From Rhynchopus euleeides (taxonomy: Eukaryota; Euglenozoa; Diplonemea; Diplonemida; Diplonemidae): a stretch of 64,000 nucleotides of DNA. The position numbers and the translations under genes are program-made. The notes beneath the pieces are model-generated. The model had not been told where the DNA came from and did not search any database. It was given only the letters and a program-made list of their open reading frames with translations. Positions 51,200 through 61,716 of the stretch are shown in pieces (position 1 is the stretch's first letter; each line of letters starts with the position of its first letter). Location of the stretch: positions 1,736,001-1,800,000 of the forward strand of contig OY723276.1 in assembly GCA_963210315.1 (NCBI GenBank), written 5' to 3'.

Positions 51200-54100
51200 G
51201 GTTGCCCCATGCCTTGGAACCTATCTGCGAGGTTGCCCCATGCCTGGGAACCTATGTTAGAGGTTGCCCCATGCCTTGGAACCTATCTGCGAGGTTGCCC
51301 CATGCCTTGGAACCTATGTGAGAGGTTGCCCCATGCCTTGGAACCTATCTGCGAGGTTGCCCCATGCCTTGGAACCTATCTGCGAGGTTGCCCCATGCCT
51401 TGGAACCTATCTGCGAGGTTGCCCCATGCCTTGGAACCTATCTGCGAGGTTGCCCCATGCCTTGGAACCTATGTGAGAGGTTGCCCCATGCCTTGGAACC
51501 TATCTGCGAGGTTGCCCCATGCCTGGGAACCTATGTGAGAGGTTGCCCCATGCCTTGGAACCTATCTGCGAGGTTGCCCCATGCCTGGGAACCTATGTTA
51601 GAGGTTGCCCCATGCCTTGGAACCTATCTGCGAGGTTGCCCCATGCCTGGGAACCTATGTTAGAGGTTGCCCCATGCCTTGGAACCTATCTGCGAGGTTG
51701 CCCCATGCCTGGGAACCTATGTTAGAGGTTGCCCCATGCCTTGGAACCTATGTGAGAGGTTGCCCCATGCCTTGGAACCTATCTGCGAGGTTGCCCCATG
51801 CCTTGGAACCTATCTGCGAGGTTGCCCCATGCCTGGGAACCTATGTGAGAGGTTGCCCCATGCCTGGGAACCTATGTGAGAGGTTGCCCCATGCCTTGGA
51901 ACCTATCTGCGAGGTTGCCCCATGCCTGGGAACCTATGTGAGAGGTTGCCCCATGCCTTGGAACCTATGTTAGAGGTTGCCCCATGCCTTGGAACCTATC
52001 TGCGAGGTTGCCCCATGCCTGGGAACCTATGTTAGAGGTTGCCGCATGCCTGGGAACCTATGTGAGAGGTTGCCCCATGCCTTGGAACCTATCTGCGAGG
52101 TTGCCCCATGCCTGGGAACCTATGTGAGAGGTTGCCCCATGCCTTGGAACCTATCTGCGAGGTTGCCCCATGCCTGGGAACCTATGTGAGAGGTTGCCCC
52201 ATGCCTTGGAACCTATGTGAGAGGTTGCCCCATGCCTTGGAACCTATCTGCGAGGTTGCCCCATGCCTGGGAACCTATGTGAGAGGTTGCCCCATGCCTT
52301 GGAACCTATGTTAGAGGTTGCCCCATGCCTTGGAACCTATCTGCGAGGTTGCCCCATGCCTGGGAACCTATGTTAGAGGTTGCCCCATGCCTTGGAACCT
52401 ATCTGCGAGGTTGCCCCATGCCTGGGAACCTATGTGAGAGGTTGCCCCATGCCTTGGAACCTATCTGCGAGGTTGCCCCATGCCTGGGAACCTATGTTAG
52501 AGGTTGCCCCATGCCTTGGAACCTATCTGCGAGGTTGCCCCATGCCTGGGAACCTATGTTAGAGGTTGCCCCATGCCTGGGAACCTATGTGAGAGGTTGC
52601 CCCATGCCTTGGAACCTATGTGAGAGGTTGCCCCATGCCTTGGAACCTATCTGCGAGGTTGCCCCATGCCTGGGAACCTATGTGAGAGGTTGCCCCATGC
52701 CTTGGAACCTATCTGCGTGGTTGCCCCATGCCTGGGAACCTATGTGAGAGGTTGCCCCATGCCTTGGAACCTATCTGCGAGGTTGCCCCATGCCTGGGAA
52801 CCTATGTTAGAGGTTGCCCCATGCCTTGGAACCTATCTGCGAGGTTGCCCCATGCCTGGGAACCTATGTTAGAGGTTGCCCCATGCCTTGGAACCTATGT
52901 GAGAGGTTGCGCCATGCCTTGGAACCTATCTGCGAGGTTGCCCCATGCCTGGGAACCTATGTGAGAGGTTGCCCCATGCCTTGGAACCTATGTTAGAGGT
53001 TGCCCCATGCCTTGGAACCTATCTGCGAGGTTGCCCCATGCCTGGGAACCTATGTGAGAGGTTGCCCCATGCCTTGGAACCTATGTTAGAGGTTGCCCCA
53101 TGCCTTGGAACCTATCTGCGAGGTTGCCCCATGCCTGGGAACCTATCTGAGAGGTTGCCCCATGCCTTGGAACCTATGTGAGAGGTTGCGCCATGCCTTG
53201 GAACCTATCTGCGAGGTTGCCCCATGCCTTGGAACCTATCTGCGAGGTTGCCCCATGCCTGGGAACCTATGTGAGAGGTTGCCCCATGCCTTGGAACCTA
53301 TGTTAGAGGTTGCCCCATGCCTTGGAACCTATCTGCGAGGTTGCCCCATGCCTGGGAACCTATGTGAGAGGTTGCCCCATGCCTTGGAACCTATGTTAGA
53401 GGTTGCCCCATGCCTTGGAACCTATCTGCGAGGTTGCCCCATGCCTGGGAACCTATGTGAGAGGTTGCCCCATGCCTTGGAACCTATGTTAGAGGTTGCC
53501 CCATGCCTTGGAACCTATCTGCGAGGTTGCCCCATGCCTGGGAACCTATGTGAGAGGTTGCCCCATGCCTTGGAACCTATGTTAGAGGTTGCCCCATGCC
53601 TTCGAACCTATCTGCGAGGTTGCCCCATGCCTGGGAACCTATGTTAGAGGTTGCCCCATGCCTGGGAACCTATGTGAGAGGTTGCCCCATGTCTTGGAAC
53701 CTATCTGCGAGGTTGCCCCATGCCTTGGAACCTATCTGCGAGGTTGCCCCATGCCTGGGAACCTATGTTAGAGGTTGCCCCATGCCTTGGAACCTATCTG
53801 CGAGGTTGCCCCATGCCTGGGAACCTATGTGAGAGGTTGCCCCATGCCTTGGAACCTATGTTAGAGGTTGCCCCATGCCTTGGAACCTATCTGCGAGGTT
53901 GCCCCATGCCTGGGAACCTATGTTAGAGGTTGCCCCATGCCTGGGAACCTATGTTAGAGGTTGCCCCATGCCTTGGAACCTATGTGAGAGGTTGCCCCAT
54001 GCCTTGGAACCTATCTGCGAGGTTGCCCCATGCCTTGGAACCTATCTGCGAGGTTGCCCCATGCCTGGGAACCTATGTGAGAGGTTGCCCCATGCCTGGG

Positions 54101-57100
54101 AACCTATGTGAGAGGTTGCCCCATGCCTTGGAACCTATCTGCGAGGTTGCCCCATGCCTGGGAACCTATGTGAGAGGTTGCCCCATGCCTTGGAACCTAT
54201 GTTAGAGGTTGCCCCATGCCTTGGAACCTATCTGCGAGGTTGCCCCATGCCTGGGAACCTATGTTAGAGGTTGCCGCATGCCTGGGAACCTATGTGAGAG
54301 GTTGCCCCATGCCTTGGAACCTATCTGCGAGGTTGCCCCATGCCTGGGAACCTATGTGAGAGGTTGCCCCATGCCTTGGAACCTATCTGCGAGGTTGCCC
54401 CATGCCTGGGAACCTATGTGAGAGGTTGCCCCATGCCTTGGAACCTATGTGAGAGGTTGCCCCATGCCTTGGAACCTATCTGCGAGGTTGCCCCATGCCT
54501 GGGAACCTATGTGAGAGGTTGCCCCATGCCTTGGAACCTATGTTAGAGGTTGCCCCATGCCTTGGAACCTATCTGCGAGGTTGCCCCATGCCTGGGAACC
54601 TATGTTAGAGGTTGCCCCATGCCTTGGAACCTATCTGCGAGGTTGCCCCATGCCTGGGAACCTATGTGAGAGGTTGCCCCATGCCTTGGAACCTATCTGC
54701 GAGGTTGCCCCATGCCTGGGAACCTATGTTAGAGGTTGCCCCATGCCTTGGAACCTATCTGCGAGGTTGCCCCATGCCTGGGAACCTATGTTAGAGGTTG
54801 CCCCATGCCTGGGAACCTATGTGAGAGGTTGCCCCATGCCTTGGAACCTATGTGAGAGGTTGCCCCATGCCTTGGAACCTATCTGCGAGGTTGCCCCATG
54901 CCTGGGAACCTATGTGAGAGGTTGCCCCATGCCTTGGAACCTATCTGCGTGGTTGCCCCATGCCTGGGAACCTATGTGAGAGGTTGCCCCATGCCTTGGA
55001 ACCTATCTGCGAGGTTGCCCCATGCCTGGGAACCTATGTTAGAGGTTGCCCCATGCCTTGGAACCTATCTGCGAGGTTGCCCCATGCCTGGGAACCTATG
55101 TTAGAGGTTGCCCCATGCCTTGGAACCTATGTGAGAGGTTGCGCCATGCCTTGGAACCTATCTGCGAGGTTGCCCCATGCCTTGGAACCTATCTGCGAGG
55201 TTGCCCCATGCCTGGGAACCTATGTGAGAGGTTGCCCCATGCCTTGGAACCTATGTTAGAGGTTGCCCCATGCCTTGGAACCTATCTGCGAGGTTGCCCC
55301 ATGCCTGGGAACCTATGTGAGAGGTTGCCCCATGCCTTGGAACCTATGTTAGAGGTTGCCCCATGCCTTGGAACCTATCTGCGAGGTTGCCCCATGCCTG
55401 GGAACCTATCTGAGAGGTTGCCCCATGCCTTGGAACCTATGTGAGAGGTTGCGCCATGCCTTGGAACCTATCTGCGAGGTTGCCCCATGCCTTGGAACCT
55501 ATCTGCGAGGTTGCCCCATGCCTGGGAACCTATGTGAGAGGTTGCCCCATGCCTTGGAACCTATGTTAGAGGTTGCCCCATGCCTTGGAACCTATCTGCG
55601 AGGTTGCCCCATGCCTGGGAACCTATGTGAGAGGTTGCCCCATGCCTTGGAACCTATGTTAGAGGTTGCCCCATGCCTTGGAACCTATCTGCGAGGTTGC
55701 CCCATGCCTGGGAACCTATGTGAGAGGTTGCCCCATGCCTTGGAACCTATGTTAGAGGTTGCCCCATGCCTTGGAACCTATCTGCGAGGTTGCCCCATGC
55801 CTGGGAACCTATGTGAGAGGTTGCCCCATGCCTTGGAACCTATGTTAGAGGTTGCCCCATGCCTTCGAACCTATCTGCGAGGTTGCCCCATGCCTGGGAA
55901 CCTATGTTAGAGGTTGCCCCATGCCTGGGAACCTATGTGAGAGGTTGCCCCATGTCTTGGAACCTATCTGCGAGGTTGCCCCATGCCTTGGAACCTATCT
56001 GCGAGGTTGCCCCATGCCTGGGAACCTATGTTAGAGGTTGCCCCATGCCTTGGAACCTATCTGCGAGGTTGCCCCATGCCTGGGAACCTATGTGAGAGGT
56101 TGCCCCATGCCTTGGAACCTATGTTAGAGGTTGCCCCATGCCTTGGAACCTATCTGCGAGGTTGCCCCATGCCTGGGAACCTATGTTAGAGGTTGCCCCA
56201 TGCCTGGGAACCTATGTTAGAGGTTGCCCCATGCCTTGGAACCTATCTGTGAGGTTGCCCCATGCCTGGGAACCTATCTGCGAGGTTGCCCCATGCCTGG
56301 GAACCTATGTGAGAGGTTGCCCCATGCCTTGGAACCTATCTGCGAGGTTGCCCCATGCCTGGGAACCTATGTGAGAGGTTGCCCCATGCCTTGGAACCTA
56401 TCTGCGAGGTTGCCCCATGCCTGGGAACCTATGTGAGAGGTTGCCCCATGCCTTGGAACCTATCTGCGAGGTTGCCCCATGCCTTGGAACCTATGTGAGA
56501 GGTTGCCCCATGCCTTGGAACCTATGTTAGAGGTTGCCCCATGCCTTGGAACCTATCTGCGAGGTTGCCCCATGCCTGGGAACCTATGTGAGAGGTTGCC
56601 CCATGCCTTGGAACCTATGTGAGAGGTTGCCCCATGCCTTGGAACCTATCTGCGAGGTTGCCCCATGCCTGGGAACCTATGTGAGAGGTTGCCCCATGCC
56701 TTGGAACCTATCTGCGAGGTTGCCCCATGCCTGGGAACCTATGTGAGAGGTTGCCCCATGCCTTGGAACCTATGTTAGAGGTTGCCCCATGCCTTGGAAC
56801 CTATCTGCGAGGTTGCCCCATGCCTGGGAACCTATGTTAGAGGTTGCCCCATGCCTGGGAACCTATGTGAGAGGTTGCCCCATGCCTTGGAACCTATGTG
56901 AGAGGTTGCCCCATGCCTTGGAACCTATCTGCGAGGTTGCCCCATGCCTGGGAACCTATGTGAGAGGTTGCCCCATGCCTTGGAACCTATGTTAGAGGTT
57001 GCCCCATGCCTTGGAACCTATCTGCGAGGTTGCCCCATGCCTGGGAACCTATGTTAGAGGTTGCCCCATGCCTTGGAACCTATCTGCGAGGTTGCCCCAT

Positions 57101-60100
57101 GCCTGGGAACCTATGTTAGAGGTTGCCCCATGCCTGGGAACCTATGTGAGACGTTGCCCCATGCCTTGGAACCTATGTGAGAGGTTGCCCCATGCCTTGG
57201 AACCTATCTGCGAGGTTGCCCCATGCCTGGGAACCTATGTTAGAGCTTGCCCCATGCCTTGGAACCTATGTGAGAGGTTGCGCCATGCCTTGGAACCTCT
57301 CTGCGAGGTTGCCCCATGCCTTGGAACCTATCTGCGAGGTTGCCCCATGACTGGGAACCTATGTGAGAGGTTGCCCCATGCCTTGGAACCGATGTTAGAG
57401 GTTGCCCCATGCCTTGGAACCTATCTGCGAGGTTGCCCCATGCCTGGGAACCTATGTGAGAGGTTGCCCCATGCCTTGGAACCTATGTTAGAGGTTGCCC
57501 CATGCCTTGGAACCGATGTTAGAGGTTGCCCCATGCCTTGGAACCTATCTGCGAGGTTGCCCCATGCCTGGGAACCTATGTTAGAGGTTGCCCCATGCCT
57601 GGGAACCTATGTGAGAGGTTGCCCCATGCCTTGGAACCTATGTGAGAGGTTGCCGCATGCCTTGGAACCTATCTGCGAGGTTGCCCCATGCCTGGGAACC
57701 TATGTGAGAGGTTGCCCCATGCCTTGGAACCTATCTGCGAGGTTGCCCCATGCCTGGGAACCTATGTGAGAGGTTGCCCCATGCCTTGGAACCTATCTGC
57801 GAGGTTGCCCATGCCTGGGAACCTATGTTAGAGGTTGCCCCATGCCTTGGAACCTATCTGCGAGGTTGCCCCATGCCTGGGAACCTATGTGAGAGGTTGC
57901 CCCATGCCTTGGAACCTATCTGCGAGGTTGCCCCATGCCTGGGAACCTATGTGAGAGGTTGCCCCATGCCTTGGAACCTATCTGCGAGGTTGCCCCATGC
58001 CTTGGAACCTATGTGAGAGGTTGCCCCATGCCTTGGAACCTATGTTAGAGGTTGCCCCATGCCTTGGAACCTATCTGCGAGGTTGCCCCATGCCTGGGAA
58101 CCTATGTGAGAGGTTGCCCCATGCCTTGGAACCTATCTGCGAGGTTGCCCCATGCCTGGGAACCTATGTTAGAGGTTGCCCCATTCCTTGGAACCTATCT
58201 GCGAGGTTGCCCCATGCCTTGGAACCTATGTGAGAGGTTGCCCCATGCCTTGGAACCTATCTGCGAGGTTGCCCCATGCCTGGGAACCTATGTTAGAGGT
58301 TCCCCCATGCCTTGGAACCTATCTGCGAGGTTGCCCCATGCCTGGGAACCTATGTGAGAGGTTGCCCCATGCCTTGGAACCTATCTGCGAGGTTGCCCCA
58401 TGCCTGGGAACCTATGTTAGAGGTTCCCCCATGCCTTGGAACCTATCTGCGAGGTTGCCCCATGCCTGGGAACCTATGTGAGAGGTTGCCCCATGCCTTG
58501 GAACCTATGTTAGAGGTTGCCCCATGCCTTGGAACCTATCTGCGAGGTTGCCCCATGCCTGGGAACCTATGTGAGAGGTTGCCCCATGCCTTGGAACCTA
58601 TGTTAGAGGTTGCCCCATGCCTTGCAACCTATCTGCGAGGTTGCCCCATGCCTGGGAACCTATGTGAGAGGTTGCCCCATGCCTTGGAACCTATGTTAGA
58701 GGTTGCCCCATGCCTTGGAACCTATCTGCGAGGTTGCCCCATGCCTGGGAACCGATGTTAGAGGTTGCCCCATGCCTGGGAACCTATGTGAGAGGTTGCC
58801 CCATGCCTTGGAACCTATGTGAGAGGTTGCCCCATGCCTTGGAACCTATCTGCGAGGTTGCCCCATGCCTGGGAACCTATGTGAGAGGTTGCCCCATGCC
58901 TTGGAACCTATCTGCGAGGTTGCCCCATGCCTGGGAACCTATGTTAGAGGTTGCCCCATGCCTTGGAACCTATCTGCGAGGTTGCCCCATGCCTTTGAAC
59001 CTATGTGAGAGGTTGCCCCATGCCTTGGAACCTATGTTAGAGGTTGCCCCATGCCTTGGAACCTATCTGCGAGGTTGCCCCATGCCTGGGAACCTATGTG
59101 AGAGGTTGCCCCATGCCTTGGAATCTATCTGCGAGGTTGCCCCATGCCTGGGAACCTATGTTAGAGGTTCCCCCATGCCTTGGAACCTATCTGCGAGGTT
59201 GCCCCATGCCTGGGAACCTATGTGAGAGGTTGCCCCATGCCTTGGAACCTATGTTAGAGGTTGCCCCATGCCTTGGAACCTATCTGCGAGGTTGCCCCAT
59301 GCCTGGGAACCTATGTTAGAGGTTGCCCCATGCCTTGGAACCTATGTTAGAGGTTGCCCCATGCCTTGGAACCTATCTGCGAGGTTGCCCCATGCCTTGG
59401 AACCTATCTGCGAGGTTGCCCCATGCCTGGGAACCTATGTGAGAGGTTGCCCCATGCCTTGGAACCTATGTTAGAGGTTGCCCCATGCCTTGGAACCTAT
59501 CTGCGAGGTTGCCCCATGCCTGGGAACCTATGTTAGAGGTTGCCCCATGCCTGGGAACCTATGTGAGAGGTTGCCCCATGCCTTGGAACCTATCTGCGAG
59601 GTTGCCCCATGCCTGGGAACCTATGTGAGAGGTTGCCCCATGCCTTGAACCTATCTGCGAGGTTGCCCCATGCCTGGGAACCTATGTGAGAGGTTGCCCC
59701 ATGCCTTGGAACCTATCTGCGAGGTTGCCCCATGCCTGGGAACCTATGTTAGAGGTTGCCCCATGCCTTGGAACCTATCTGCGAGGTTGCCCCATGCCTG
59801 GGAACCTATGTGAGAGGTTGCCCCATGCCTTGGAACCTATCTGCGAGGTTGCCCCATGCCTTGGAACCTATCTGCGAGGTTGCCCCATGCCTGGGAACCT
59901 ATGTTAGAGGTTGCCCCATGCCTTGGAACCTATCTGCGAGGTTGCCCCATGCCTGGGAACCTATGTTAGAGGTTGCCCCATGCCTTGGAACCTATCTGCG
60001 AGGTTGCCCCATGCCTTGGAACCTATCTGCGAGGTTGCCCCATGCCTGGGAACCTATGTGAGAGGTTGCCCCATGCCTTGGAACCTATCTGCGAGGTTGC

Positions 60101-61020
60101 CCCATGCCTGGGAACCTATGTTAGAGGTTGCCCCATGCCTTGGAACCTATCTGCGAGGTTGCCCCCTGCCTTGGAACCTATGTGCGAGGTTGCCCCATGC
60201 CTTGGAACCTATCTGCGAGGTTGCCCCATGCCTGGGAACCTATGTGAGAGGTTGCCCCATGCCTTGGAACCTATGTGAGAGGTTGCCCCATGCCTTGGAA
60301 CCTATCTGCGAGGTTGCCCCATGCCTTGGAACCTATGTGAGAGGTTGCCCCATGCCTTGGAACCTATCTGCGAGGTTGCCCCATGCCTTGGAACCTATCT
60401 GCGAGGTTGCCCCATGCCTTGGAACCTATCTGCGAGGTTGCCCCATGCCTTGGAACCTATCTGCGAGGTTGCCCCATGCCTTGGAACCTATCTGCGAGGT
60501 TGCCCCATGCCTTGGAACCTATCTGCGAGGTTGCCCCATGCCTGGGAACCTATGTGAGAGGTTGCCCCATGCCTTGGAACCTATCTGCGAGGTTGCCCCA
60601 TGCCTGGGAACCTATGTGAGAGGTTGCCCCATGCCTTGGAACCTATGTTAGAGGTTGCCCCATGCCTTGGAACCTATCTGCGAGGTTGCCCCATGCCTTG
60701 GACCTTATCTGCGAGGTTGCCCCATGCCTGGGAACCTATCTGCGAGGTTGCCCCATGCCTGGGAACCTATCTGCGAGGTTGCCCCATGCCTTGGAACCTA
60801 TCTGCGAGGTTGCCCCATGCCTTGGAACCTATGTGAGAGGTTGCCCCATGCCTGGGAACCTATGTGAGAGGTTGCCCCATGCCTTGGAACCTATCTGCGA
60901 GGTTGCCCCATGCCTTGGAACCTATGTTAGAGGTTGCCCCATGCCTTGGAACCTATCTGCGAGGTTGCCCCATGCCTGGGAACCTATGTGAGAGGTTGCC
61001 CCATGCCTTGGAACCTATGT
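51200..61020. repeat. 31-bp satellite array, about 317 units
   Basis: Every unit reads TTGCCCCATGCC, then T or G, then GGGAACCTAT or TGGAACCTAT, then one of CTGCGAGG, GTGAGAGG or GTTAGAGG. Nearly all positions are invariant, so the array is a string over three or four unit types. Rare private variants (GCCGCATGCC, CCTTCGAACC, CATGTCTTGG, CTGCGTGG) mark longer-range copies. Because 31 is not a multiple of 3, a frame shifts through all three phases every 93 bp and is stopped wherever GTGAG or GTTAG falls in phase. The many open frames are therefore artefacts. Rare 30-bp units occur (near 57805 and 59646). Confidence 0.97.
51710..56240. repeat. Higher-order duplication within the satellite, about 2.23 kb
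   Basis: The unit-type order from about 51710 to 53975 is repeated from about 53942 to 56240. The offset is 2,232 bp (72 units) until about 52900, and 2,263 bp (73 units) after about 53000, because the second copy has gained one unit near 55170. Shared rare variants fix the register: GCCGCATGCC (52042 and 54274), CTGCGTGG (52713 and 54945), CCTTCGAACC (53601 and 55864) and CATGTCTTGG (53690 and 55953). Confidence 0.9.
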
Positions 61021-61354
61021 GAGCCCAAGTGTGAAAAACCGGTTTCATTGGGTCCACAGACATATTTTTGAGGTGGGTACACCCATTTTAGGTGACAATA
61101 ACCCTTGTTTGGGGTCGGAAAAATTTTTATTACAATTTTTTCCCGTACATCCGGGGCCCTACCCCCCCCCCCCCCCCCCTCCCGGCCCGCCTTTTGGTGG
61201 GGCTGTGTCTGAAAGCTTTTTTGTGGTATGCAATGATTGCTGTGCCGAGGCTGTCGCTGCCACCCCCTCCTTTCCAAGGTGACACATCTGGTGGGTATTC
61301 TTCGCCACCAAGAGGCTCTGAAGGTTCCTTGAGGTTGAGGTAGGACTTAGAAGG
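61021..61354. other. Right terminal domain of the candidate 24-kb element and flank
   Basis: The satellite stops at 61020 with ATGTGAGCCCAAGTGTGAAA. Then comes about 140 bp of unique sequence to the inverted end at 61161, a C run, and about 170 bp of flanking DNA without a feature before the signal-peptide reading frame. Confidence 0.5.
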
Positions 61355-61716
61355 ATGCGCCATGCGGCAAGGCTTGCCTTGTTCCTGGCAGCGCATGCCT
61401 GTGTGCTGGGAGGTGTCGGGGCATCCGTCCTGCTGAGCACCCTCAAAGCCGGGTTTGTGAATGTCGATTCGACAACGTTCAGTGCGGCGGGAGGGAGGGC
61501 GGTGTTTATAGACAAGAAGGCGGAGCTGAAGGTCGTCTCTCTTCAAGATCTGAACGCCATCTCCGAGACAGCATCGATGCCGGTGTCTGACGTCCTGTCG
61601 GCGCAACTCGTGTCGGGGTCGACGAAGACTGTCCTTATCACAGTCTATGCACAGAAGGTAAACTTTGCTAGGTTGGACACCCTCCCAGTCTCCGACGGTG
61701 ACACATGGGGTGACCA
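61355..61716 (+). CDS. N-terminal fragment of a secreted or membrane protein, running into satellite
   Basis: The ATG at 61355 opens MRHAARLALFLAAHACVLGG, a clear signal peptide with a basic start and hydrophobic core, probably cleaved near GASV. About 95 residues of ordinary-looking sequence follow (FVNVDSTTFSAAGG, KKAELKVVSLQDLNAISE, TKTVLITVYAQK). At 61717 the frame passes straight into the 31-bp satellite, and the rest to 62011 is repeat-encoded. Either the satellite invaded the gene, or it lies in an intron whose donor could be GTAAAC at 61659 or lies nearer the junction. The remainder of the protein is outside the window. No family is recognised. Confidence 0.5.

Larger units (their letters stand above)
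37088..61161. mobile_element. Candidate 24-kb element bounded by matching inverted ends
   Basis: At 37088 a C run is followed by TAGGGCCCCGGATGT, then an A-rich stretch and CTGTAATTTTT. At 61161 the reverse complement ends in ACATCCGGGGCCCTA followed by another C run; read inward it continues through GGGAAAAAATTGTAAT. Similarity extends further in: about 130 bp inside each end there is a GGTTTTT...CACTT...GGGC(C/T)CAC block. C runs outside both ends are in the same orientation, as expected of insertion into a poly-C target. The interval contains all the modules, arrays and transposon genes listed between. It may be one giant element or two independent copies of a smaller family that happen to face each other. 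Confidence 0.45.

Noticed and set aside
51200-61020. CRISPR array
   Set aside because: The direct repeats are contiguous with no unique spacers, and the host is clearly eukaryotic.
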